Shown: positions 36,907 through 48,927 of the stretch, one piece after another
Layout: each line of letters starts with the position of its first letter
How positions within the stretch are numbered: the stretch's first letter is position 1
DNA from: Omphalotus guepiniiformis
Taxonomy: Eukaryota > Basidiomycota > Agaricomycetes > Agaricales > Omphalotaceae
NCBI GenBank assembly: GCA_028554645.1
Contig: JAQOOI010000016.1
Coordinates: 372,001 to 436,000, forward strand
Reading direction: 5' to 3'
DNA: 64,000 nucleotides
Translations under genes and position numbers: made by a program
The notes under the pieces: generated by a model
Told to the model about the DNA's origin: nothing
What the model saw: the letters and a program-made list of their open reading frames with translations, nothing else
Database searches by the model: none

Positions 36907-37912
36907 CTATATGCCCTTTCCCCATCTCATCTCAACTTCCTCAAAAACCTTTACGTATTTCGTGATCCGAAAACCCAACTTCTCAAAGAGCTTGATACTA
37001 GGAACATTCGACTCTGATATCCGTGTAATCAAAGACGTAGGCGGTATTGGAGTGGGTAAAGATGGTGACGGCGATGGACATGGACATGGCAGCCTGGATT
37101 GTGCCTGTGAGGCCAGCAGGCGAGGGCTCATATTTGGGTTTACGAGAGTGAAGTATGACGGAGGTAACCCCGTCGCGTATTGGAATATCAATTGGAGTGC
37201 CTCGATGGCAAACCCACGTCTGCGACATGATGATTCTGGAAATTAGAAATTTGTGATATCCTTGTAAGTCAACTGCGAGGGAAAACGGTGGGGGAGAGTG
37301 ATAGTTACCAGCGATCATGATTTCAGCTTCAGCTGTGAATTCATCTTCGTTTTCGCTCACTAGCGAGTCTGCAGGGAGTTTTTCATCGATTGGTGGTAAC
37401 GCCGATACCGGAGCAGAAAAGAAAAGGTTTACGTCTCCAGCCATACGCAACGCCTTTACTCCAGGATCGTTTGGGCCTGAATCATCAGGGATGAGCGCTC
37501 CTTCACGAGCGAGGATGATAAACGTGAGTTTGTCTTCATCCAAATGCCATTTTCCTATCAACATGAGAAATCAGAACGGACTGTAACTCAGATTAAATCC
37601 TTGTGTGATGATGAAGATTTTAATCACTTTGCATCTCGTATTCCTCATCTAAAGTCAAAGGTTCGCTCGCAGTCAATTTCCGGATTTCTTCGTCTTGCAT
37701 CCATGCGTGATATTTCTGAAACAAAAAAAGAACAAAAAAAATATGCGAGCCGCCCAGCCCAACCCAGCCGGAAAGTCGCGAAAGTTCGTGAAATCATCAA
37801 TACTATATCACGGCGAATTGGATTGAGGTTTACCCACTGCAACGTGTTCAGCTTGATATGGTACGAGTACAACTCTTTCTCCGATAAGGACTGTGTCTTC
37901 GTTTGCTCGCAT
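36907..37912 (-). CDS. N-acetyltransferase 9 (NAT9)-like GNAT protein
   Basis: GNAT-fold protein similar to eukaryotic NAT9. Start at 37912 ([20 protein letters not shown]). Exon 2 reads [20 protein letters not shown] and exon 3 [18 protein letters not shown] with a long acidic insert. The last exon contains the end of the acetyl-CoA fold: [15 protein letters not shown], then [20 protein letters not shown] (the conserved N-x-x-S-x-x-L-F-E-K-L-G-F of GNATs). A low-complexity insert rich in Pro and Ser ([16 protein letters not shown]) lies between them. It ends at 36907 with MRWGKGI. The NAT9 class includes tubulin-associated acetyltransferases in animals; the fungal substrate is unknown. Confidence 0.85.
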
Positions 37913-38245
37913 GATGATGATTTCGATAGCAGAATATGGAAGTGGCAGTTGCGGGATTGAAATGCCAGGAACCAGGTGATGGCAGTAAAGTAAAAGCTGG
38001 AAAGTTGATTGAAGGCTGAGCTCGAAAACATGGTTCGGTACCCGGGCCGTGAACCCATTCAGGAGATAGGGGATACCACAAAAAACCTCTTGCCCGTCGT
38101 CAGACGTAAGTACTAGGTAACATCCTACCATGATCATAGTCAACGGCAATTGAATCATAGGGAGAAGATTGAACTTATGATGATTGAAATCAAGAACGTG
38201 TTGAAGTTGTGACGACCCATCTTTTCCGGGCGTTTATGCTACTAA

Positions 38246-39120
38246 TTACAACGATAAACTGTACTGAAGGAAATCCATCTTGAGCCCTACGCCCTCGAAA
38301 TCGCTTCTTCTAGTAGCAGTGTGAGTCCATCCAAGTTTGTTATACGTAAGGCATGCAACGGGCTGGAAGTTTGTTGTCTCTAGATACAAGTATGACATGT
38401 TGTGTTGTTTGGCGTTTTCCACCAGCGTATATATCAACTTTGAACCAACGCCTCGTTTTCGGTAGGCGGGCAGAACAAACATTCGTCGAAGTTCCCCTGT
38501 CATGGGATCATCATTCGTTGAGCTATCTGTCGTTTAAAAGATGTTCAGTGAGAAGCATCCCTTTACAATAGAATTTCTGAAGGTACCGAGCGCTACGCAT
38601 CCCACTACTTCATAGCCACCTTCCGACGTTAGCGAAGGCACCTCGGCTACCCAGAAACAGCTCCCATAACTCGGTAAGCCTTTCTCGCTCGTCATATAGT
38701 GGCTCGTAATATCAGCGAGATCGTCTTGTAATGCAGCGCAGTAGAAACTGACAAATGCTGCCCGAAGACGGCAATAGACGTATCTCATGAAGGCGAAAGA
38801 GGATATCACCAACGCCACACCAATTACACGAATAATTCCCGGAAAGGATAGCGCGATTGTTGTCCCGAGGATTGAGCAAAGGTACGCCATATACATTAGT
38901 GGCCAACGGATGAATGCATGATCAAGGACAAAACGTCCAGCTGATGCAACTGAACATATAGTGAGTCGATATATGCTATCAAAAAGGGAACGCGTGCACC
39001 TCCATCTACCAGACCAGTGAAGAATATCTTGCGAATTTGGGTATTATCCTCAGGACGGAATGGGCGCACTATGATTTCGTCTGGGTGGAACTTTTCTACG
39101 AGCTGCTTTTCAGCGTCCAT
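38246..39120 (-). CDS. Membrane-anchored GNAT N-acetyltransferase (NAT8-like layout)
   Basis: Start at 39120 (MDAEKQLVEKFHPDEIIVRP). After an N-terminal GNAT strand (IIVRPFRPEDNTQIRKIFFTG), two hydrophobic helices follow (YMAYLCSILGTTIALSFPG and IRVIGVALVISSFAFM). The second half of the GNAT domain comes next: SCFWVAEVP, VGCVALD, then MTGELRRMFVLPAYRKRGVG with the acetyl-CoA R-x-x-G-x-G loop, LYLETTNFQPVACLTYNKLG, ending at 38246. The helix pair inserted in the acetyltransferase fold resembles NAT8-type and related membrane acetyltransferases of the ER. Three exons have clean GT-AG introns. The substrate is unknown. It lies about 330 bases upstream of the NAT9-like gene on the same strand, with nothing recognised between. 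Confidence 0.8.
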
Positions 39121-40535
39121 AGGTTGACGTTAAAGAGTGAGACTAGAAATGGGCCGAGGCATTACTACGTGCCAGTTAATATACCTCCCGGAAAAGTCTA
39201 CTGTCCAACAAAGTGTTAGACTCCGAAAAGTCCGGCGTCACATCCCGAACCAGTAAAAATCTATCAGCAAAAATGTGTAGTACGAAATAATATGGAGATT
39301 ACATGGTTCCGCTGGTAGCGGCTCTCAGCGTGCGTGTTGGAATCAATTGTGAAACTGCAATCAAGTTGGTAAGTTGGTGACCCAGATCAGGGATTGTGGA
39401 TGGTTGGAACTCCGATAACTCCCGTGCGCAGTTGTTCTTCCTCGTCTCCAATAAGCCAATGCCAATGCGCTCGATCGCAAGAGATACCTTGGGAGCAAGT
39501 GACCCAAACGAAACGAGGTCGTGTCCTCAATAGCGGAATTAGAGGGGAGAACGACAACAATCAGCTCTTGTTAGTCGATCTAGAGCACACGAAGATGGTT
39601 TGACTCGTACTTAAAAATGTAGAATACAGTCGATATCTGAGATTCGCTGGGCCAGATTGCTCTCGCGAGCAGGTAGGACATACTTAGATTTTTACACACG
39701 CCTTGACATCATACAAGTCTTTGAAACTTCGAATCCTCTTGATCGCATATACTAATAACTAAGCATCATTAAGTGTATCGTAAGCCAGCCAACGAAATCA
39801 GACGAATGAGCGTACCCGTGTATCCTTGGCCAATAATCACGAAGCTGGTGTGGACCTGAGGCCTGAACGATTGAACACCCATCTTCTCATCTTCTCGAGA
39901 CAAGTCAGGTGTACCAATCAATAGGAGTTTTGAGTTTGAATATATGGCTTCCAGTGAGAAGAAGGCTTGAATGTTGACAAATGATTGCTTCCGCAGCTCC
40001 AGAAGTCGCAACTAGAGGATAGGAAGATCTTGGAAGGAGAAACGAAACTGGTCCGACGAGGAGAAGTTTCGGACTTTGAAAGTGCCGGCTTATGCCGAGT
40101 GACGCGCCCGTCGCGGTGGCGCCAAATGTGTTTGACCCATCGTTCCCTCCATCTGCTCGAAAACTCCAGTGCCTTACCAGTTGAAAATAGAGTCAATAAT
40201 CTCAGAAAATTCAAATGGCATCTTATTCTCTAGCTGGACCCACTAATTCACTGAATTTTCAGTGCAATTGCTGCATTTCCCATTGCCCAGTCTGTTCTCC
40301 AGGAGCCCGGTATGGGGTAGCTCTCCCATTTCTCAGCGCGCCAATTAGCTGAAATCTTCTACCAGGTCTTCGAGCAATACATTTACCGATGTACAGTTAT
40401 GCAGGCGCTTGATCGGCGATCGTGTCACTTCCAATGACGCATTCAAGTTCTACCCTTGCTTTCTCATATATAAACCAACCACGAAATTAAATGACCGTCT
40501 TCTCCCCATCTCTCAACCATCATTATTCCAAACCA
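39121..40535. other. Divergent intergenic region
   Basis: About 1.4 kb between two divergently transcribed genes. Open frames at 39394-39603 (plus) and 39769-40011 (minus) have no family motif and were not called. The 3' part is the promoter of the FAD oxidoreductase. Confidence 0.45.
40467..40474 (+). promoter_or_regulatory. TATA box of the FAD oxidoreductase gene
   Basis: TATATAAA lies 62 bases before the ATG at 40536, the same distance as in the FAS1 gene. Positional inference only. Confidence 0.55.
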
Positions 40536-42758
40536 ATGCCAGACGTCGAAAGCAAGAAACCTCGAAATATCCTCATCGTCGGGGCAGGGGCAGCAGGCAT
40601 GGCGTGCGCGGATACGTTAGCGCAACATCCTGATCGGTTCGACGTGACGCTGGTTGAGGCTCAAAATTATTGTGGCGGGCAATTCTTTTCGATTCCTATT
40701 GATGAGAAGAAGTATGGTGCGGAGTGGCTGAATCAAGGCGTCCAGGGGTATGTGTCGCTTTAATTACGGATTATCGAGGTATTTGACGCATATAGTTATT
40801 AGAGGGTCAAATATCTATCACCATACTTTCCACATGTTCGGGAAGCTCGACCATCATCCTCGCCCGTGAGTGCTATACTCATTTTGAATTGCTCGGATGC
40901 CTTGGACGCGTTTCTACTAGGGTCGATCTTCAAGTTTCGTTCGGGAAAGGGGAAACGTTTTGGACAAATGTCTACCCTACAGTACTGGTCGAGCGTCATG
41001 CGAAGGAAATCAAGAGATTTTACTGGACGATCAAGATCATGCGATGGTTTGAAGTTTTCTTCGCGATGATTCCTATCAAAATTAGTTTGAAGATGTTTTT
41101 CTTCTCCGACGAGTGGGTTTACATCGCCATTTCTTGTATTTGGAAGATCTTCTGACAAATGGGCAGGTTCATTAATAGTATGATATATCCTAGGTGAGCT
41201 TTTCCGGACCTGCAATATTATGGCAAGTCAAACGCTGCTGATGGGTTGACTCAGTCTTGCGCTCTTCCTTGGTGTGTTTTGTGCAGTTGTAATGCTAGAT
41301 CAACTCTTGATATATATCTAGGAACTGGTAACGCAACGCCTAATCTTCCTACTATAATGATGGAACGTCTTTACACTTCCCCGACGTACGGCATGTGTAA
41401 GTAGTGACCTCTTTCCACTTCTCGTCGATAGATTACATTTCTCTATGCAGGGTATCCTATTGACAAGAAAATGCTTACTTCGAATCTACCTCCTATGGTG
41501 GTTTTTCCCGAAGCATCAAAAGTTTATACCGATTGGAAGGAAGCGTTGGAAAAGAAAGGAGTTCACGTTCGCCTGATGACCAAAGTCACTCAGGTACTTT
41601 CTCGCTCGAAAAAGCATGGAGTTCGAGTAACGTTGCGAAGCTTTGATGCTTTGGAGAGTAAACAGACAACGACGGCCGATTATCGCTACAGTAGTGGTGA
41701 GAGCGGTACTGAGGCAAAGGCAGGTTTCAAAGAGACTATTGAGGATTACGATGAGATTGTGTTCTGTGTCCTTGCTGATACAGCGAAGCGACTGTTAGGT
41801 GGGCAGGCTAGATGGATTGAGAAAAAGGTATTGGGGGCTACGAAATGGAGCGACGATGTCACTGTAACTCATAATGTGAGCTCCTGGATTGTTCTTTCAT
41901 CTTTTTTCAAACTAACCTTTGATGTGTGTAGGACTCGGACTACATGATGAAGTGGTACGAGGTACAGTACAATGAAAGAGTGGCTGTTGCAAACCTTGGC
42001 GGGAGAGATGAGACAGAAAGGGTAGAAAACGCGAAGCGAAATTTCCAGCCGTGAGTCTGCTCACAGCGATGGCGAATTATCTGAACTGAGAGGCCATTTA
42101 GAATGTATTACATCAAGCAAACCCCGGCTGATCCTCGCAAGTTGGAGATGAGCTTTGATTGTTCTGCGTTCCAGTATCAGTTACCGAAGGTACAGTGTCT
42201 CTTTGCAATCGCGGAGGTTTTATTTCCTCATTTCTATATTTCAGGAAGCACCATTAGAGAATCATATATTCCAAGTAACGAATAAATCGTTGTCGTATTT
42301 TCGATGATATCAACTGAAAGTTTTCTACCTATAGACCATATTCTTGAATAACAAACGCGAGGACACTTGGTCCAAGCATGAAATTGATCCAAACAAGATC
42401 AGTGCGTTTCAATCTCTTCAACTATTTTCTGAGCTGATCTTATCACCTTTCCCATCCTTCAGTTGCAGAGAACTGGTGGCACCAGCTCTGCCATTCATAC
42501 ACACACTATCTTTGCGTCGTCCCCTTCATCCATCTCCTCAATGGGTACCGTCACACACGCTTTGCTGGATCTTGGACACTAGTCAATGCACACGAGGTAG
42601 CTGTGATTTCCGGTGTAGCGGCGGCTTATACACTTGGTGCAGCGTATCCGGAAGAGTTGAGGGAGGACGGTTTCGCCAGGCTTTGTTTTAGGTTGTATCT
42701 ACTTTTGGTGCATTGGACTTGGTTTAGGAAGGGGCATGGAGTTGATAAGAGGACGTAG
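40536..42758 (+). CDS. FAD-dependent amine-oxidase-like oxidoreductase
   Basis: The N-terminus has the dinucleotide-binding motif ILIVGAGAAGMACADTLAQH followed by VTLVEAQNYCGGQFFS, typical of FAD-binding amine oxidases and related NAD(P)-binding Rossmann flavoproteins. Further exons read HHTFHMFGKL, GKGETFWTNVYPTVLVERHA, ALFLGTGNATPNLPT, GMWYPIDKKMLTSNLPPMVV, EIVFCVLADTAKRLLGGQAR and TVTHNDSDYMMKWY. The C-terminal exon ends KGHGVDKRT at 42758. The start ATG at 40536 was preferred over 40491 because it lies close before the Rossmann strand and 62 bases after a TATA box. At least nine exons. I recognise close relatives as uncharacterised fungal flavoproteins; the substrate is unknown. Confidence 0.8.
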
Positions 42759-43338
42759 GGAGAGAGAGTATCGCTTAGAGCGAACCCGGCCGGTTATTGT
42801 CGGCCCGATAGTCCACGCGACTCGGACGCCCAAGACTATTAGGCGCTCGCGGCGCTGGACAGGAGGAAAGTATAAGGACCAAATGGTATATGTATGTATT
42901 GATTCATATTTCATACTCTGCTTTCGTCAATCCAATTCAGTTGGCTGTACTAAAGCGGAGGATAAGGGGAGAGGATGTGTAAGAGTAAGTAAGCCTGAAG
43001 GACTCGTTCCTCGCCAACAAAGGCTGAGTTTCAGTACACTACCCTACTGTTATATATAATGACTCGGGGGAGCTAGATGAAGGTACGGTAAAATTTGATA
43101 CAAGTAAGATACAGTTGAAGAAATATGAAGCAATTCGTAGGAAGAAGATAATACTATCGAAGGCGTACCAAACTCGAGCGTTAACATGAAAAGCAAGGAC
43201 GAAAGAACGCTCAACAAAGATCGTACCCTTTAGAGAAATCAAAACGTGAAACGGTCGCCGCTGCCGCTACCCTTAGTGCAATCCCGACCAGCTAGCGGAA
43301 AGCCCTTCGTTTGTTCCCACTCGGTTTTTTATTAACAT
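42759..43338. other. Convergent intergenic region
   Basis: Space between two convergent genes (FAD oxidoreductase and acetate permease). Presumably 3' untranslated regions; nothing else recognised. Confidence 0.5.
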
Positions 43339-44774
43339 TCAATCATGTTTGAACACCCCAATCGGGAGCCGAATCACAGCAGCTCTCTCAGCCGCCAACA
43401 ACTCGCTCAAACCGGCATAATACGCGATCAAAGCGGTGATGATACCCAAAGCACCACCTGCGGTTTGTATATGGGTATTTCCCGTGAACTCTGCTGCGCC
43501 GAGCATCATGAAGGTGAGCGTTAGGAAGAAGAATAGTGCGATGAAGGAGATGTTTTTTCGGAGGGAGGCGATTCTATGTTATGGAAGAGAAGATGAGATG
43601 AGAAGATGGATGTCGTAAGATAAGATCAGAGAATGAAATGGAGCTAAGGCAAGGGCAAGGATTGAAAAAACTTACAGTAGTAAGAACGTGACTGTCATCC
43701 AGGTCATGAGATAAACACCCAACGCTGCGTGCTCCTCGTCTGTCTTGCTTGTATAGGCATCAGCTATTCCGGATCCGGGAATGAAAATGGTGGCATAGGA
43801 CAGCCAGAATGCGCCATATGAAGTGAAAGCAGTAATGGAGAATCTAAGATTAGAATGATGTATAGATGGAGAAAAACACAAGAAAGTTTAAAAGATGGGG
43901 AAAGAAAACGGGAGTGGAAAAATCAAAAGACCCCAAAGTGCATGCACATGAACAACCAAAGCACCCCCGCCCAAAGGACCAAAGCCACATGAACACCACC
44001 TTTGGCGTTGAAACAATCTCTAATTTGCAATTACCCCACACGAACATCGCACGGGATTTAGTAACGCCACCGAGAGGGCGCACAACATCCCCGCTAAAAT
44101 ATCAAGGTCCGATCATGTTTTTTGAAATTTCCCCGCACAATAATTGCAAACCCTCCAGGGACAAATGGCTTGCCAAGTCGAAAGTCGACAGCTTCGCCAC
44201 CATCGTGCAACATTGAAAGGCAGTAAAGGCAAAGGGAATAGGAATGCCAACAAAAAGTCAAAGTAAAATTTTCCCTGTCCAACTGCCAACTGGGGCTACG
44301 AACACGAAGTTGATGGCGTTGGGGGGGGGCCGAATTGATGAAAACCAAAGGGACGGAAAAAATATAATCTGTGTGGGCGACGACAACGAAATACGTACCA
44401 GTAGCACCGAAAGTGTTACCCTTCGGAAACTCCCACATCCCAGCCAATAGCTGAGCGAGACCACCACAGAATAAGGCCATACCGACGACGATGTTCGGTG
44501 TGTGGATCCCTCTCACAGATGCATTGTAGAGCGATAACATGAGCGTCGTGGATGCAAAAGAAAATAAGCCACTGCATATGACGCGTCAGCAAAGCAAAAA
44601 CAAACTTGTTCGCTGGAGGGGACGGGGTACATACAGCGTGCCAGGGTTAGCAATGGAGTTCTTCACCGCTGACGTCGGCGAGTTCCTATAGGCAGCAGCA
44701 CTATTACTAGTTGAATGCTCACGCCCAGGAGCGTTATTGTAAGAAGTAGTTTCCCCTTTCTCGACGTCTGACAT
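43339..44774 (-). CDS. Acetate permease, Gpr1/Fun34/YaaH family
   Basis: Six-helix plasma-membrane transporter or channel for acetate and related short acids (AcpA/Ady2 group). Start at 44774 (MSDVEKGETTSYNNAPGREH). Exon 1 ends at the family signature, which reads NPGTLGLFSFA after splicing to the next exon (family consensus NPAPLGLF). Next come LYNASVRGIHTPNIVVGMAL, FCGGLAQLLAGMWEFPKGNT, FGATGTYF, then YGAFWLSYATIFIPGSGIAD, AALGVYLMTWMTVTFLL and a last exon ending RAAVIRLPIGVFKHD at 43339. The signature has Gly-Thr in place of Ala-Pro, a modest change at a conserved pore-lining motif. At least five exons, some boundaries approximate. Confidence 0.87.
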
Positions 44775-45038
44775 GGCGATTCAGAGCGTAATACGATAGA
44801 ACCAGACTGAGGGTGGGGTGAAACGGAAGAGAGAGGGAAGTCCACAAACGGCTGAATAGAAGTTGCGGCCCTTTTTGTGATTGGTTTGTTTGTTTGCGCA
44901 AACGCGAAGCGTTCAATTGGATGATACGATACGCCTTGAAAATGAATTAGTATGAATCTAAACGGTGACTTGTGATCTACATAGCCTGGTGTGTGTTCGC
45001 TTCAAGACCAGATATACTTCCTTAGAAAGTATAAATCT

Positions 45039-45726
45039 TTAATAACTGGTGAGATTTGTAGATGAGCTCTGTAAGAATTTGGTTTTCCTCAGGTCATCCG
45101 TATGTACGAAGTGCTCACCTGTTTCACGTGGAGCCCCCCGGGAAACATAGCCGAGTCCCCACTTCCCCAGTACTGATATGTCATCCCCCACAAAACATTT
45201 AGTTCGCTTCCTATTGCCATTAATCGATGGCCCGAGCCGCCCGAACCATCGGGCGTTTCTCCAACATATGTATTGGTTTCTCCGAGGTTATGATACATTC
45301 CTGCAAGGTGAGGAATCTCTTGCCAGCGACTGAGGTGTTCATTGTTCGACATCGTTGACAGTGACTTCCATCGATGCCTGCCGAACCCTGTTCCTCAGAG
45401 ATACAGAGAAATGAGCTTCGTAAACTTCGACTTCGGAACTTCGATGAACACCGAGGGACGGAACAAGAATCTAGACTTACAATATACATTCTTGGGATAA
45501 ATCTCTCATGTCGCGCTAGGCCTAACTTGAGTTGCCGTTCTTTCCTTGTACGGGTCCGATTTTACTCACCCATATCGTAATTCATAGCCAGCGAAAGCGG
45601 ACGGTGGCGTGGAGGCGAGTGAGCCAAAATCGATGAAAGATAAACGAAAGAGTCACTGAAACATGCGTCGATGACTGGATCGAACGCCTCGCGGATGCCC
45701 CGCATCCTCCTCGAACGCCAGCACAT
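45039..45726 (-). CDS. Possible gene of unknown family
   Basis: A three-exon model is suggested by composition and splice signals only. Exon 1 from ATG 45726 reads REAFDPVIDACFSDSFVYLS up to a GTGAGT donor near 45571. Exon 2 contains LSRWQEIPHLAGMYHNLGET and MTYQYWGSGDSAMFPGGLHV up to a GTGAGC donor near 45115. Exon 3 is nine codons with a stop at 45039. The acceptor of exon 2 could not be fixed in a frame linking all three. No domain is recognised. It could be one gene, two fragments or chance. Confidence 0.35.
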
Positions 45727-46457
45727 GTGTGCTATATTCAGTCCATAAACCGCAGTATTATCTCATGTCTTGCGATATTTCTGCGTTAGAACATCAAGGG
45801 ACAATATCAAGTTTGAGGCAATACCAATCAAGGTATACATACATACCGACGATATCTTCCCATGTCTGGCATGTCAATAACAGTGGATGTTTGAATGACC
45901 ATCACGAGAACGTTTCACGGCGTGCAAAGATGTAGGCAAGAGTTCCCCGCTGTCCGCGCTGGATCCAGCCGAGGCGGCATACTGATATAGACGAATCGCG
46001 TAAGGGCAATGATGCAAGAGGTAGATGAAGCCGGGAGTCTGAGCGCTGTGCGCAAAGCAAAATCGCATATGTACAGTCAGTGGCTGAATCTCATGGTGTT
46101 ATCTCCAAGACTTTGCGCATTCAAACCAGAATGAGTGAAATCTGGATGAAAACAAAGTGAATCTATTGAGGCCTGTGAATACTCGGGACTTTTACCTGTC
46201 AACGATCCCGATCTTTGTAGCCCGTGAAACACATAAGTATGTACGTACTTTAAATAAACTTGTCATTTAAACAGAGCGAACAGCGTGAAATAAGATAGCT
46301 TACATACATACTAGAGTTTCGTTGAAGGGCTGATAGGGGAAATTACACGCAATAGCTGTAAGCCCATAGTTCAGTTCAATCATAATAAATCATTCAACTT
46401 GAATTAATTACACCACCAGAGTCCAGGCATAAATCTCCAAGTCGCCAGAAAAGGCTC

Positions 46458-47829
46458 TCACAAGTTCTCAATCCAAGCTAACAAATCCCTGTTGAGTTCG
46501 CCGCTCGCCTCCATCTGCACCCAATGCCCCGAATTATACTCTCGGATCGTAGTCGTGTTAGCATTCTGGCTAACTTGAAGAACAGAAGAGATCTGGCTGG
46601 CGGCTACGCCTATGTAGTCTCGCAAAGCTGCGCCGAAGAACGTAGGTTTGGTGATGACGAGGTTGGCCGCGGGGATACCTGCATGTACGCGGGCGTTTTG
46701 CATCAGAGACCAAGTATGAGACGTTGAACGGCTCGGAACGTACTTTCGTCATCATCCTTCTCGATCGAGCTAGTTGAGATTTTATACCACGACAGAGCTG
46801 CACTCAATCCTTCATCACGCCATGCCGCCATCATGATCTTTTTGTCCTATACATATAATCAACTGTATTATATACTTGTCTCGAAAGAAGAACGGGGCAT
46901 TTCGACTCACCTCAGGCGTTATGAACCCATCAGTATCGCTGGTCCGGTTAGCTTCAAGCCAAGCTTGTACCGCACCCGTAGGCGAGAAATTCGTTATGAC
47001 GTTCACCGAGTTCCCCTCGAAAAACAGATCAAAGAACGATTCAAGGTGGTTCTGGATGACTTTGTCGGATCCATCTGCAGAGAAGAAGGTCCAGTAACCG
47101 TACTGCTCGTAACCTACGACAGTCTTGGACTATCATAGATGTAACGATAAAATGCTATCAGGCATAACATGTAAAGATTTTTAAAAAATGTGTACTTACC
47201 AAGTTGTCGAACTGCTCTTGACCGAGAACGTAGAACGCCGGGTCGGTGTAACCTATAGCTAAGAATCCAAACGCGATGAAGCGATCAGGAAAGTAGTTCG
47301 CGAGACGTCCAGAGATTTTCGAGCCCCTGTAGTATGAGTGCATGAGAGACGTAACTGCCAGAAATCTCACCACTCACCAATCATGACCGACGACAACAAC
47401 CTCCTGCAACCCCTCCTGATCCAAGATATCCACCATATCCCTCACGATCAAACTCGACCTGTACAAAGTGGCATCAAGAGGCTTGGCCGTGCCTCCGTAT
47501 CCGAGCATATCAGGAACGACGAGCCCGTACCCTTGTTCTTGGAAGAACGTGATCTGGTGGTGCCAGTCGTACGAGGTGCTAGGGAATCCATGGAGCAACA
47601 GGATGACAGGTTTTCTACCGGCCTGGTCGCTGGAAGTGTCGGAGTTTGGTGGTGCCGGTGAGTAGTAGTAGTGGTAGAGGAGACCCCTTGAGACGTTGAG
47701 GTCTTTGTAAAGTGAGGGGTCTAAGGGGGACGAGGTAGTATCATTGGACAACGATGCAGAAGCAATGCGGAGTGAAGTAAGAGCGAAGAATGCGCTAAGA
47801 AGTGCTGCCGATGCTCTATGAACAAACAT
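46458..47829 (-). CDS. Secreted alpha/beta hydrolase, epoxide-hydrolase-like
   Basis: Start at 47829 with a signal peptide (MFVHRASAALLSAFFALTS). The fold shows the oxyanion HGFP motif (LLLHGFPSTSYDWHHQITFF) and the nucleophile elbow VVVGHDWGS with Asp, as in epoxide hydrolases and haloalkane dehalogenases. A late His follows in NSGHWVQMEASGELNRDLLA. Intermediate exons read GRLANYFPDRFIAFGFLAIG, GYEQYGYWTFFSADGSDKVI and FFEGNSVNVITNFSPTG. It ends at 46458 with WIENL. Five or more exons. Epoxide hydrolysis is the likely chemistry; the substrate is unknown. Asp rather than Ser as nucleophile argues against an esterase. Confidence 0.87.
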
Positions 47830-48927
47830 GGTTTGTACAGTGGTCGACCTTCTGCGTCGTTACATTTCATTTAAACCTTTCGGCTCCTTAGAGAGGAATG
47901 TAAGGTTAAATTGCATGGTCCAAGTGTTCGGCCATGATTATTTTGCCCGAAGTTGCTGAGGAGTGAATGAATACGGCCGGGAACTGATGACAAACTCGCC
48001 AAGCACGCGTTGACTTTCTCCTCTGTTCTTCCTTGAATTCCACAACAAATCGCTTCGGAATTCCGTGTCAGGCGTGGGGTACTAGCTCGGTCAATCAGGA
48101 TTTTGTTCGCCGTGGCACGAGGTAGCGAAGATCAGGATAGAATTGGGCTTGAGGCGTATGAAAAGGTGATTGTATATGCATTGAATAGAATTGAGCTTTG
48201 TAGACACTGAGCTCAGACGTTCTGAGCCAACAATATTGAAGTCTTGACCTGGTGATAAGAATACTTTGAGCGAGAATTTGAAATAGCATTATTGTAGCAG
48301 TTCCTCTAGTGAAGGAAGAAGGAAAAGAGCAAGCAATGAATGTGGGTTTCGAACCAGCGCTACTTATCTTTCCGGTTGGTCCGGTCCGCCCTCCGATTCT
48401 TCCCGACTGTCCACGCCAGCCGTGGACCGTGGTGAACCATCTTCTCTTTCTCTCTCTTCTCTTTCTTTCTCTTCTCTTTTTCTTTCTCATCTCTTAGTAA
48501 ACTCATTCTGTTCGTGCTCAACGTACATGAAATGGTGCATAAATACTTCACACTTCACAAAATCAAGTCAATAGTAACAAAACATCCAGACAAAGTTTTT
48601 ACGCGGATCATGGCTTTGAGGGCTCGGGGTCATGGCTCTTCGACGATTAAGTAGCTGAAGATTCATCTTGAGCCTGCTGAGGTTGACGTGAACGTATGTT
48701 TCAACTCAAGTCTTCCCGTGACTGTGATCACATTTGTGCGGGCCTATTCACTGCGTTCTCAACTGACTAAACGCGTCAGCGACTCACGGGCTTCTACTTA
48801 GAACAAAAAGAATCTATACATAAGTACTGTACACATCACAGGCTCGAATTTGATTTGTTGAAAGAGGAGATCGCGGTAAGTTTTTTTGATCTATACGTGT
48901 ATATATGTATACAAGCGCTAACGCAAA
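47830..48927. other. Intergenic region with a CT-rich microsatellite
   Basis: About 1.1 kb. 48441-48495 is a TCTTTC/TCTCTT pyrimidine tract. 48355-48370 contains a GGTTCGAAACC-like B-box sequence on the minus strand but no cloverleaf around it. No gene was supported. Confidence 0.5.

Noticed and set aside
39769..40233. Open frames between the GNAT and FAD oxidoreductase genes
   Set aside because: Overlapping frames on both strands without motifs or consistent splice sites; likely chance.
48355..48495. SINE candidate: B-box-like GGTTCGAAACC next to a CT-rich tract
   Set aside because: The stems around the B box do not pair, there is no A box at the right spacing, and the pyrimidine tract is on the wrong side for a tail.
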